Source: Semisulcospira habei
Taxonomy: Eukaryota > Mollusca > Gastropoda > Semisulcospiridae
Direction: 5' to 3'
NCBI GenBank assembly: GCA_036245525.1
Contig: BTPG01000007.1
Span: forward strand, 125,329,815 to 125,393,814
Length of the DNA: 64,000 bases
The position numbers were made by a program, and so were the translations under genes. The notes below the pieces were generated by a model. That model did no database searches. It had not been told where the DNA came from and saw nothing but the letters and a program-made list of their open reading frames with translations. Shown here piece after piece: positions 37,101 to 43,777 of the stretch (positions are counted from its first letter, which is position 1; every line of letters starts with the position of its first letter).

Positions 37101-38464
37101 TGAGCATCCAGGCATCATGTGAGTAGCGATCCTCAAATATCTCAAAGCTGAGGGCTCTCTGCTGTTCTCCAGGCTGCTAATCTTTGGCAGTAATGTCAGG
37201 GACAGTGGCGATGATCTTGATGCGGCTCCTGTAGGTGTCAAGTTTCTGGGGTTGAACTGTTTCCTTAGTTCAGCATCTCTTTGAGTCTTTCTATGATGTC
37301 TACGGTGGACCATTGGAGCTTCTTAATGAGATGGTTGGTACCCGTTGCTTTGAGTTAAACAGTTTTTCTTTCCTTGGGGGACTTAACTCATTATTGTGTA
37401 CATTTACCAAGTTAAAACAAACTTCTCCTACTTCTACATTGAGCAAACTGCTTCAAACAATGCAAAATTGCACCAATAGGCAATAGTAAAGTTCATTATA
37501 CTTTTGGTTTTAAATAGATAAACTTAAAAATATATATGTATGGATTTCTTCTCATTCCACTGTTGATGTTTAAAAAAAAAATTTAATTGATTTTTATAGG
37601 CTTGGACACTGTTCCAAGCACTGGCGCCTTACCATAATAGTGTTTTGTATTCTATCTTATAACCAGACTATAGTTCATTTACTTGATACTGATCTAAGTA
37701 TGAATAATAACATACTGTACTAACAATTTATCTCCACTGTTAAATGCCTACAGCAAAATTTGAAGTAGATTGGTCTGAAATTTACCCAAAGAGCTATCAT
37801 AAAAGAAAAGGACACAAATGTCATTATGAATTCCTTCACAAGTTTTATTTTAATCTGCGTTCCCCCCTCATGTTTGTCGTGCATCAACAGACATGTCCAC
37901 CAGCAGGGTTATATTAGAAGTTTAAATTGGGAACAGTGATCTAACAACAAACTCCTGGCAAGTATTATCACCTGGTTCTGGTTCATGAAAAACATAATGT
38001 TACCTGTTCACACCTAGTACAAAGTAACTCTCGCCTCTTTAGAAGATATGCACGCAACATTTCTGACAAACCCTTCCTCGTGAATCGTTCACGGCATGTT
38101 AACCCCCGTGTAAATACAGCCATCGGTACTGTTATACAGTATCGGTGTCTGCATGCACATGAGGTTTAAAGTGACAACAGTCTCACCACGCAAAGGTTGA
38201 CTCAGTACACGAGCTCGTGACATAACAAAAGCTTGGCGATGTCATAATGGCCGACTGCAGACGACATTGACAGAAACAAAATATGACATGAAACTTACTT
38301 TCTGTAACTTTGCTGAGTCGTAAAACATCGTCAGGCGTAACAATGTCTCTTTGTAGAAGTTCTTCTTCTGTAACAGCTTCCACTGCTTTCGTCTGCTTTG
38401 CTTGTCGCCTCAGGAAGCCTTCTTTCTTTTTGCCAGGGTTCGCAGCCTTTGTCTCGGAGCTCAT
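10446..38464 (-). CDS. UNC119: UNC119 homolog, whole coding span (5 exons)
   Basis: Joining 38464-38299, 13311-13198, 12062-11951, 11699-11527 and 10558-10446 gives 678 nt, 225 residues plus stop, with every intron GT-AG and phases matching. The protein follows the UNC119 family from its PDDVLRL segment to [10 protein letters not shown] near the C-terminus. It includes the [22 protein letters not shown] and [10 protein letters not shown] blocks. Family knowledge: UNC119 has an immunoglobulin-like beta-sandwich that buries N-myristoyl groups of cargo such as G-alpha subunits and ciliary proteins, and ARL3-GTP releases the cargo. Human UNC119 is about 240 residues; this one has a shorter, lysine-rich N-terminus. 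Intron 1 is about 25 kb and full of transposons. The first ATG after an in-frame-poor upstream region was used as start. Confidence 0.93.
10845..10992. repeat. Family A element, partial
   Basis: GACAGGTCGACCACAATAAT, then AGGGTACTGCCAGATTAGC, with the inverted arm largely missing. The flanking text CACCTCAAAACGTTTTGGAA and GGGGTTAAATGG matches other family A elements. Confidence 0.5.
11026..11239. mobile_element. MITE with family A palindrome
   Basis: ATAACTCATTCTACCCCA on the left and TGGGGTAGAATGAGTTAA on the right are inverted ends. The core 11112-11200 pairs GATAGTTCAAGGGTGATGCC with GGCATCACCCTTGAACTATC around GGCGCC. Confidence 0.75.
11286..11498 (+). mobile_element. LINE-A 3' end insertion
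   Basis: 213 bp matching the 3' end of the LINEs at 14184-15317 and 17484-19764 ([10 protein letters not shown] coding segment, tail GGCGTAAGTAAGTA). The 12-bp target duplication ATTGATCAGAAG lies at 11274-11285 and 11499-11510. It sits in UNC119 intron 4, antisense to the gene, ten bases from the 5' splice site hexamer. Confidence 0.9.
11527..11699 (-). CDS. UNC119: UNC119 exon 4
   Basis: Acceptor TTATTGCAG, donor GTAAGT at 11526-11521. Encodes [20 protein letters not shown] and the [10 protein letters not shown] and EHIYEFP blocks, the most conserved part of the ligand-binding fold. It ends one base into an Ile codon. Confidence 0.93.
11951..12062 (-). CDS. UNC119: UNC119 exon 3
   Basis: Acceptor TATTGCCTCAG, donor GTGAGT. 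Encodes an acidic linker ([14 protein letters not shown]) followed by the family-typical [19 protein letters not shown] and VGAT. Confidence 0.92.
12193..12257. repeat. Family B palindrome, degenerate
   Basis: CAAGAGACATAGATCATCATG and an inverted ATGAGGATCTCTGCCCCTTG with a disrupted centre, in UNC119 intron 2. Confidence 0.45.
12700..12862. repeat. Family A fragments
   Basis: Several copies of AGCTCAAGGGTAGTGC and inverted ACTTCCCTTGA / GGCACAACCCTTGAGCT. The palindrome looks rearranged. Confidence 0.45.
12863..13172 (+). repeat. TAT-tailed dispersed repeat
   Basis: Matches the inverted sequence at 57951-58187, including CCGGTCTCAGGCCACTTTAC, GCGCGGCGCTTTGAGTCGAT and the end GCGCCTATATAATAACGG followed by (TAT)n. 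It is either a SINE or a LINE 3' tail. It ends only about 25 bp from UNC119 exon 2. Confidence 0.7.
13198..13311 (-). CDS. UNC119: UNC119 exon 2
   Basis: Acceptor CTGTTGCAG, donor GTTTGC. Encodes [20 protein letters not shown] and [15 protein letters not shown], the start of the beta-sandwich. Confidence 0.92.
13690..13904. mobile_element. TTAA MITE with family A palindrome
   Basis: TTAACCCATTTAGCCC on the left and GGGCCAAAAGGGTTAA type end on the right. The core pairs AATTCAAGGGTAGTGCAAGAT with ATCTGGCACTGCCCTTGA around AGGCGCC. A shorter relative lies at 13385-13507. Confidence 0.7.
13949..14018. mobile_element. TTAA mini-MITE, family D
   Basis: TTTAAGCCCAGTGTGCACAT on the left, central GGTTTACAGTATCG, and GGCATGTGCAAGATGGTTAAA on the right. 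Confidence 0.5.
14184..15317 (+). mobile_element. LINE-A copy, 5'-truncated and internally deleted
   Basis: The 13-bp target duplication ACTGATGTGTGAA lies at 14171-14183 and 15318-15330. The 14184-15005 part encodes the linker and start of the reverse transcriptase ([17 protein letters not shown]). It then jumps to the C-terminal GENRADN and [10 protein letters not shown] segments, so the catalytic palm and thumb (about 1 kb compared with 17484-19764) are missing. The tail is (TAAG)n. In UNC119 intron 1, antisense to the gene. Confidence 0.9.
15655..15860. mobile_element. TTAA MITE with family A palindrome
   Basis: TTAA plus CCCATTCAGCC on the left and GGCTGAATGAG plus TTAA on the right. 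The core pairs GATAATTCAAGGGTAGTGCC with its inverted partner around TTGGCGC. This is the best-preserved family A copy. Confidence 0.8.
16027..16094. repeat. Palindrome, family B
   Basis: 16039-16082 is a perfect 44-bp palindrome centred on TGCGTACGCA. AAGTTCTC in the left arm is matched by GAGAACTT in the right. Confidence 0.75.
16480..16552. repeat. Family B palindrome, degenerate
   Basis: TGATCTTCATGAGCCCTGCA with a weak inverted arm ATAGAGATTCATGCCCTTTG. Confidence 0.35.
16889..17085 (-). mobile_element. SINE, 5'-truncated
   Basis: The 3' half of the SINE on the minus strand, from GTACATTGCTTAACGTCACG to CAGTAGGGAGAGTTT. It lacks the GACCCGGGTGGGG end. Confidence 0.85.
17198..17399. mobile_element. 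TTAA MITE with family A palindrome
   Basis: TTAACCCATAAAGCCC on the left and GGACATAAGGAGTTAA on the right. The core pairs GATATTTCAAGGTTGGGGTC with an inverted partner ending ACCTTGAAATATC. Arm substitutions relative to 15655-15860 occur in pairs. Confidence 0.75.
17484..19764 (+). mobile_element. LINE-A copy, broken reverse transcriptase
   Basis: The 13-bp target duplication TTCCATTGCTACA lies at 17471-17483 and 19765-19777. The order is: end of the endonuclease ([17 protein letters not shown]), linker, reverse transcriptase ([44 protein letters not shown]), then the C-terminal GRPRN segment and a GTAAG tail. The frame is lost near 17950 and 18300, a block is missing around 18478-18500 (ADWKVFNRI joins two motifs), and TAG at 18849 replaces a codon of the RQGCLLSP motif. 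Not functional. Confidence 0.9.
19915..20062. repeat. Family A fragment
   Basis: ATGATAGTTCAAGGGTGGTG followed by the typical tail (ATGGTTGATCTATCTCC ... TGTAATGGGTTAG). The inverted arm is lost. Confidence 0.4.
20334..20400. repeat. Palindrome, family B
   Basis: GCAAGAGGCATAGATCCTCA and its inverted partner, with two mismatches near the centre. Confidence 0.7.
20486..20550. repeat. Perfect palindrome, family B
   Basis: 32-bp arms separated by one base. The left arm begins GCAAAAGGCATAG and the right arm ends CTATGCCTTTTGC, so the AAAAGG/CCTTTT variant is present on both sides. Confidence 0.8.
20552..21190. other. No gene seen
   Basis: Only short ORFs without family signatures. A 29-base CCTATCCCCCCTGCCAAATTGTAAG unit is repeated twice at about 21080-21131. 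Confidence 0.45.
21192..21413. mobile_element. TTAA element with family B palindrome
   Basis: TTAACCCCTTCCCTGCCAGTG on the left and CAGTGAGGGCGTTA on the right. The core 21290-21352 (GCAAGTGGCATAGATCCTCA) is partly mismatched, and a poly(C) tract lies near the right end. Confidence 0.55.
21676..24164 (+). mobile_element. LINE-B with 5' inversion and SINE insert
   Basis: The target duplication AGATATGCAAGCT lies at 21663-21675 and 24165-24177, and the tail is (GATA)n. From about 22010 rightwards the reverse transcriptase reads on the plus strand ([53 protein letters not shown]). About 21680-22010 holds the upstream linker on the minus strand, the hallmark of a twin-primed insertion. The catalytic FADD box reads FADN at 23387 (23265-24158 frame). 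One frameshift lies near 22290, and a SINE splits the ORF at 22827. Confidence 0.9.
22827..23213 (-). mobile_element. SINE, full length
   Basis: 387 bp on the minus strand, with 12-bp target duplication GGCAAAATAGGA at 22815-22826 and 23214-23225. It interrupts the LINE-B reverse transcriptase between the NGKIG and NWFKTTVGV codons. Confidence 0.93.
24219..24293. repeat. Palindromic repeat, family A
   Basis: CTTCAAGGGTGGTGCCAGAT and GCTATTCTGGCACTACCCTTG around TTGGCGCCTGGAGGCACCAA. Confidence 0.65.
24340..25110 (-). mobile_element. CR1/Rex-like LINE 3' end
   Basis: Minus-strand ORF 24980-24537 carries the C-terminal part of this LINE type ([44 protein letters not shown]). It is followed by a 3' UTR ending CACAATAAAGTTTTTGAATT. 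Upstream coding sequence is in another frame ([17 protein letters not shown] at 25060-24960). 5'-truncated; no target duplication found. Confidence 0.75.
25119..25173. repeat. poly(C)-poly(A) tract
   Basis: About 30 C followed by about 25 A, as at 4735-4795. Confidence 0.85.
25560..26005. mobile_element. Foldback MITE with ~150-bp inverted arms
   Basis: AGGAAGGTTACAAAGTAAAG at 25560 and its inverted copy ending at 26005. The arms extend to about 25712 and 25856, through GACCAGTGATCATAGATCTA and AGAAAGTGACTGGAAGCAAT. A G-rich loop lies between. ATTGCAAAGGTCA occurs at 25505-25517 and again at 26006-26018, possibly target-derived. No coding capacity. Confidence 0.75.
26222..26292. repeat. Hairpin repeat, family C
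   Basis: TTAACCCTTTGGCTGTCAGT on the left, and GCTGACAGCC followed by AGTGTTAAG on the right. Confidence 0.55.
26330..26549 (-). mobile_element. RNase H-type LINE, 3' part
   Basis: Minus-strand codons [20 protein letters not shown] and the following residues are the C-terminal end of a LINE protein. The upstream part lies at 36521-37330. Removing 26550-36516 and one ATCT restores the continuous codons [11 protein letters not shown]. Confidence 0.8.
26927..27139 (+). pseudogene. Possible transposon-encoded fragment with CxxC pairs
   Basis: 70 codons containing CPLCAS and, later, RCPKCHV, which could be zinc-binding pairs. It lies inside the TIR element 26550-36516. No family recognised, and it may be chance. 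Confidence 0.25.
27847..28840 (+). repeat. 5' LTR
   Basis: Contains a TATA box TATATAAAG at 28555-28563, about 30 bp upstream of a likely start site near GCATTCATTCACC. Polyadenylation signals AATAAA occur near 28739 and 28806. The order U3-R-U5 is therefore readable. Confidence 0.92.
28555..28563 (+). promoter_or_regulatory. LTR TATA box
   Basis: TATATAAAG in a GC-rich setting (GCGCGCGCCC upstream). The same site is at 31712-31720 in the 3' LTR. Confidence 0.75.
28948..29046 (+). CDS. Small leader ORF of the LTR element
   Basis: A 32-codon ORF in the retrotransposon leader, starting MGRKRRW and ending in TGA. The stop overlaps the next ATG as TGATG (29044-29048). The overlap would suit termination-reinitiation onto gag. 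Function unknown; it may simply be leader sequence. Confidence 0.35.
   Translation: MGRKRRWPLMPVLIELEDLDGNIMLDEQESPV
29046..29886 (+). pseudogene. gag-like protein with CCHC zinc knuckle, frameshifted
   Basis: From the ATG at 29046 the first frame encodes about 33 residues ([20 protein letters not shown]). Homology-like continuity then moves to another frame near 29140-29150, open to the stop at 29884. That frame has a structured segment ([20 protein letters not shown]), a long Pro/Ser-rich stretch and a zinc knuckle [14 protein letters not shown]. The knuckle spacing is CX2CX4HX4C, residues 171-184 of the 249-codon open frame, followed by an unusual hydrophobic, Met-rich C-terminus. A nucleic-acid-binding capsid-type protein is the natural reading. 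No protease or polymerase motifs follow. Confidence 0.7.
29887..31003 (+). other. Non-coding internal region of the LTR element
   Basis: AT-rich, no ORF of note. It ends GGTGGGCTGAGA just before the 3' LTR, a possible though weak polypurine tract. Confidence 0.6.
31004..31994 (+). repeat. 3' LTR
   Basis: Nearly identical to 27847-28840. It lacks three bases near 31930 (GACTCCGTC against GACTCCTCCGTC). Confidence 0.93.
32337..35455 (-). mobile_element. L2-like LINE, nearly full coding region but broken
   Basis: Minus strand. Endonuclease remnants at 35408-35140 include GDFNFYFD and ESDHL; linker at 34720-33986; reverse transcriptase at 33840-32573 with [22 protein letters not shown] and [14 protein letters not shown]-terminal WNDLPRELR. 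The 3' end has GCGCTATACAAG-type sequence and an (ATT)n tail at 32337-32355. At least one frame break lies in 33656-33985, and a SINE splits the endonuclease/linker. Host is the 26550-36516 TIR element. No target duplication identified. Confidence 0.88.
34738..35127 (-). mobile_element. SINE, full length, inside L2-like LINE
   Basis: 390 bp, target duplication ATCACGCATAGAT at 34725-34737 and 35128-35140. It separates the LINE codons SDHLCVI from ADLVVSVPP. Confidence 0.93.
35456..36516. other. Right part of the TIR element
   Basis: AT-rich, non-coding. It contains TGTCCC/TGACGT-type motifs (GTCCCGTGACATCCCAAACG near 35973, GACGTTTCAGATGC near 36142, GTGTCCCACGTTTTGACG near 36159) also seen in the left part. 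Confidence 0.5.
36521..37330 (-). mobile_element. RNase H-type LINE, upstream part
   Basis: Minus-strand frames spell a ribonuclease H-like domain in pieces ([26 protein letters not shown]), followed by [12 protein letters not shown] and CICDDADQ. The last codon run continues at 26549 across the inserted transposon. Several frameshifts. Confidence 0.7.
37331..38098. other. No gene seen
   Basis: AT-rich intron sequence of UNC119. Confidence 0.5.
38099..38169. mobile_element. TTAA mini-MITE, family D
   Basis: TTAACCCCCGTGTAAATACAG on the left, central ACTGTTATACAGTATCGGTG, and GCATGCACATGAGGTTTAA on the right. It lies 130 bp inside UNC119 intron 1 from exon 1. Confidence 0.65.
38299..38464 (-). 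CDS. UNC119: UNC119 exon 1 (N-terminus)
   Basis: ATG at 38464, donor GTAAGT at 38298-38293. Encodes a basic N-terminus ([20 protein letters not shown]) and the conserved [14 protein letters not shown]. The phase fits exon 2 across 25 kb of intron. Confidence 0.92.
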
Positions 38465-40100
38465 TGTTCTGGTCGTAAACAGGCGGACGTGGACAAAATT
38501 TCACAACTCTCTCATACGTATACGACGTTGGCGACTTTTCTTCTGCTAAGCCAGCACAATCTTACTGTCTTTTTGGTACCTGTAAATACCTTTATGTACC
38601 TCGATGCGTCGCCTATTGCTCCATACTTTGCTATGGCGGCGGTGGTTACAGGAATGCTGGGATATACACGGGACATTACTCTGCAATGAGATATAAAAGT
38701 TACTTTCCAAACGTGGTTACGTTTCTTGATGTATACTCATCCTAATAAGATGAATAAGTTATTAATAACTTTGTACAAACTAATTAATAGAGTAATATTT
38801 TGCAGCATTCGGTGCGGCGGTGGGTTTACTTTCAAATGGAAAAGATCACTGTGGGGGTTTATATGGTTTCATTAGAGATGAACGCAGCTCAATCAGGAAT
38901 ACCAGCCTGGAATTCCATGGCATTAGCGCAGCACACAGGGCCAAAACGCCAAACATTTTAGTTTATGCTGAGAAACTTGAAGTGGATATAAGGAGAGTGA
39001 ATAAAGCAAAAGGAAGCAAATATCCAGGGCCAAAAGGCGGACGGGCTTGTTCCATAGGCATGTCCGTTGAAAGGTCCTGGTAAATCAAAGTGCCACAGTT
39101 GCAGTGCGCCTGAATTGGTCAGTGTTCACGTCATACTCCATAGGAAATAGATTTCTCTGTCCCCCATAAAAGCGCCCGTCAGGGCCGTCTATTATCACTC
39201 GATGCCGTGGACGTTAAACCCCGAAATGACCAAACTCAGTGATCACTGAGACTCCTCGGCTGTGACTTGATACTAAAGAAGTACCCAACGGAGAAAGAAA
39301 CACGCTTAGAAAAAACGGTACAACACAATTTATTAATATTTCGGGTAAATACCCTTTGTCAAAATAGACAAACAAAAAGATAAGTAGCAAATAATGTCTC
39401 TTTTTGTTCTTCTTCTTTTTTTTTTCTTTTTCTTTTTCTTTGTCTTTTTCTTTTTCTTTTTGTTTGTCTATTTTGACAAAGGGTATTTACCCGAAATATT
39501 AATAAATTGTGTTGTACCGTTTTTTTCTAAGCGTGTTTCTTTCTCCGTTGGGTACTTCTTTGCATTTCACACGCTTGGCAGTCAGTTTTTGGTCTGGATT
39601 GCTTATAATGATATTTGTTGTAAAAAGGGATGACCCCGCAACAAATCGCCAAACGTAAGCTTATCACTGAATAGTCTATTTTCTACCAAAACACGCAACT
39701 AGAGCAACACATATCAGACCAAATTTTGAGTATGTGCGTTTAGACATACACAGGAATGCGTCGGTGTCCTCGTTTAAGAAACTGCGCCACCGAGAACACC
39801 CAAAATTGCCGCACAACACATCAAAACCTTTTCTACATACGGCATCCTGTACAATATTTTTTTTCAAATTTGTAGAAGACATACGATCGAGTCCAGTATT
39901 TCTTTGAATATGCCGAACTTTTGCACAGGAATCCTTATCTTTCTGCTATTTTTACATTGTTTTGTTGTTGTTGTTGTTGTTGTTTTAGTTGGAACATGCT
40001 CACGCGCAAGAATATTCAGTACATGCGCATCATTCATTCGCCATTTTGCCAACAGCTACGCAACGTTTCTTGAGCGGACGACCACCACAAAACTTTGAAA
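38465..40100. promoter_or_regulatory. Divergent UNC119/SRSF1 intergenic region
   Basis: 1.6 kb between the two start codons, so the promoters share this interval. A GCCGCCAT-type site (inverted at about 38632) lies near UNC119 and CGCCATTTTGCC at about 40040 near SRSF1; both resemble YY1 sites. No clear TATA box. A foldback element sits in the middle (39270-39606). An 87-codon ORF at 38820 has no recognisable family. Confidence 0.5.
39270..39606 (+). mobile_element. Foldback element, second copy
   Basis: AAGTACCCAACGGAGAAAGA at the left and its inverted copy GTTGGGTACTTC on the right, with about 100-bp arms around a T/C-rich loop. After the right arm it carries GCTTGGCAGTCAGTTTTTGG and TCTGGATT, the same asymmetric extension as the 4889-6703 copy in inverted order. 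Confidence 0.8.
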
Positions 40101-40261
40101 ATGGCACGCAGAGATAGTAGAGTTTACGTAGGAAATCTGCCTCCAGATATAAGAACAAGAGATATTGAAGATTTATTTTACAGGTTTGGCAAAATCGTGT
40201 TTGTTGATCTGAAGAACAGGAAAGGACCACCATTCGCCTTTGTGGAGTTCGAGGACCCCAG
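40101..40261 (+). CDS. SRSF1: SRSF1 exon 1
   Basis: Encodes most of RRM1 to EFEDP plus two bases of an Arg codon. The donor is the weak GTGGAT. The 5' UTR contains CGCCATTTTGCC. Confidence 0.93.
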
Positions 40262-43200
40262 GTGGATAAAAGACCTTTTGATTACTTAGTATTAGTTTTA
40301 CTTGAGTTTTAGGCTGAAAAGTATAGACAATGTGCACCGTTGAAAATGGTTATAACACTTGCTGTGCTACTCAGTTCTTAGATGCTTAGAATAACGAAAT
40401 TACTGCTAGCTGCTTCATTTGTTAACCTTTATTGAGAACGCCGTTTCTCGGAAATGAAGACCGGCGCCGACAGCGTGGGTTGCGCTCGGCTTGTTCACTG
40501 GGTTCCGCTTAGAATGCATCCAATGATCTCGATTTTTCTATTAGCAATGTGAATGAGGGCTGTTAATAATAAACCAATTAATATTTTTTAAAAAAGATAA
40601 TTCTGCTCGTATACTATTAGAATTACATCCATGCACTTTAAAGTACCATTACGCTTAAATTTGAAGACATTTCAGCACAATTTGTGTTTATTATGCCTGG
40701 TCGACACACCTAATGAACTTTTATCAGCAGTTGAGACAAGCAGCGATATCACACGCGTAATCGCGCTTGTTTATTCTGCGCTACAATTAGCGTGTCAGTC
40801 TATTTTAGCCATTTCTCGTACTGAAAGCGTTGTAACGTATAAAATAGAACGGAGTGGAGTCATTGTCAGGTTACTTGATATAAAGACGTGCTGAACTGGA
40901 TTCCCCTGTGTCTTAAATGAACCATGGTGAACTAGACCTGTGTGTAGCGTTTCATAACCATCTGTTAGAAGTGTATCTTTAAACAGTTACTTCGGTAGTG
41001 GGCCTTTAACTGAGCAGAAGCGCGAGAACAAAGGCTTAGTTGAGTGTGCAGAGAAGTACAGTCAAATCGTGCTGGTAGTCTGTTGTAAAACTTGTATATT
41101 GTCCTCAGTAAATGCGCTTGTTTTGCGTGCCGTTGTGTTCAGTTCGCCGTGCTTTGACCGATTCACAAAATTTAGTAAAGCACTATAATGAGTGGTATTA
41201 TTATTAATCACATGGACAGTCTTTAAATCAATGCAAAGATCTCTTTAGCTGACCAGATTTATGCTTTTTTGTTCAAGGGATGCAGAGGATGCAGTCAGAC
41301 AGAGAGATGGCTACAACTATGATGGCTACACATTGCGTGTGGAGTTTCCTAGAGGGAGTGGGATGAGCCGCGGACGTGGCAGAGGAGGAGGGGGAGGAGG
41401 AGGAGGACGTGGGGGTCCCCCATCAAGAAGATCTGAAAACAGGGTTCTTGTTTCAGGTAGGCACCATTTAAATTAAAGTGACCATTCTGAGGCAATAAAG
41501 AAAATGTTACTAATTTGCAGCATCCTTTTCATTAACTCTTAATCACCTATAACGCCCGTAAACGCCCTTCGGGTTTTTACCTAAAGCGCCCGTAGATGCC
41601 TGTCCTCGGTACTAAATTTAGAAGTCAGGTGATACGTTGGTGGGCTCTTCTGTGAAGGAGGTGAGATTGTATACTGTAGGGGGCAAGGTCAAACTAACTT
41701 TAGACACTGAGCATGCCCTCTAAGCCACTGTGTGTGTCGAACTGTGGCAGTTTTATCGCGTACCTGGCTGCTCGCTAACACACGTGTTTACAAACATGGC
41801 GACATACGTTCCATTGAGTGACGGTGACCCCGAGTTAACAGCTATTTCAGAGTAAATTGGCAACAATCCAGTTTCAGAGTCAGGGAAGTGACATATGTGT
41901 CTAGTGTACATACTACTTTTTACTAGCGATCTGTCGGACTGGGATGACCAAGATATCGGAGTATTTCAGCAGTGTTTACCGAGGCGACGACTGCAAGGTG
42001 GTGACGGCGATGCTATCTGCATCAGCGGCCAATTTCAGACCCTGTTTTGCAGTCTTTCACGCGATTTGCGGGCCCAACAACTCCACTTGAGTTGGAAGCG
42101 ACACCACTTGATTATTTTTATCAGTATTTCCCTGCTGAAATGTTCGAAACTTTCGCCCAACAGACGAACTTGGCGATCAATTTGTAGCAACGTCCGCTGA
42201 CGAGATACGTGCACTTCGATTACCTGAAGGATTATCAGTGGATTGCCTGGTCATCGTGATCACTAATGTAAAATTATCTCACTCCACTATCACACACATT
42301 CATATTTTCGCACACTGACACATTTTTCAGTTTTATGTCTTTTGTTTGTCGTTTACAGATATCAAAATAATCAAGGTGCATTTTTTTTTTCAGTTAATTT
42401 ACCTGTAATTAATTACAGTAAATATTATAAACGTGTACCAAATATACTCCACCACAACATGAAGTACTATCCATCCATATGTGAGCTAAGAAAAAAAAAC
42501 AGACTTAAATATCTGTCTATTCAAAAAAGTTATAGACGCTTTGGTGAAGTAACCCATTTTCTCAGTAATTTTCTTACTATCTTCTAGGTACAGCAGAACA
42601 GACAGTGTATGTTCTTTTAGATGATTAAGAGTTAAGCAGGGTGGAGAACTCTCCTCGGATCCACGATTTTTCAAGGAAGGGTAGCGTCACTTCCGAGAAA
42701 ATGAAATGAGTTCTGAGAAAAATTCACAAAACACATTTTCTCCAAGTCTCGATCCGAGTTTAAAAATAGGATGAGTTCAAGTCCGTGTCCAACTTTTACT
42801 TTCTCGTCACTGAACGTGGCGCCTGCGAGTATAACATTGTATGCATAAGGCTTACTCACAGGGCTTCCGTTATAGTGCGTCTGTGTGTGTCTGGCGCACT
42901 AAAACTCAAATTCACATACTGAAAATGTAACTGAGGGTTAGTCAGAGTCAGACACACTAAAATTCAGTGCATCTGCGTCCGAGACGCGTCATCCTTGCGC
43001 CAACGTGCGTACCCTAACAGAGGTCGGTGACAGTCGTTCTACTTTCAGTAATGAATTGGTTCGTTTAGCCGCTCGCTTGGTCGCGGCTGCGTTCAGGATC
43101 GCCTTGACTCTAGGGTCCATGCGAGTGTCACACTGGACGGGCACGTTTATGCCCGGTGTGGTGTCAGCATGTTATTACAAAGTGCGCGCTACATGTTGAA

Positions 43201-43738
43201 CGCGTTACTTGCTGTGACGTCACCATTCGTACTATTTTGGGATGCGGCATCGTGCGTTTCACTTTCGATCTTGAACAAAGTTGTAAATGGCGGAGCAAAA
43301 GCAAAGGGAGCTGGAATGCTTCGTATTCTTCAATCTGGCACTGTCTGATCTTGATAACTGCCAAAAGAACTTAAGTTCCACTTCGACACCGCCGTCTCCA
43401 TCGACAAGCGACAGTACCAAAAATGATACCCCTGGGCCGTGTGTGGCACCGCCGTTGTGACGCAGTTTCAGAGTTCATGGCTGCGTGTATTTCCTGGCTA
43501 AAGCACGACTGCACACGGATGACAAGCACAATTTGCATGGAGGCAAACTCCAAAAGCAAGTCCAGAAATTTGAACTGAACAGAAATATAGTTTGTCAGTT
43601 TTTTTATCATTATGATTTTTATTATTATTATTTATCATGATCGATCTTCTGGTACAGAGTTATTAGGCAAAAGCTCTAACATTGGAGAAATACGTCTTTC
43701 GTGTTAAATGTGTTGAAGCCAACTTTTAAGTACATCAG

Positions 43739-43777
<39 letters not shown>

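Noticed and set aside
38820..39083. 87-codon ORF between UNC119 and SRSF1
   Set aside because: The predicted start is not supported by any domain and the length is within chance expectation.
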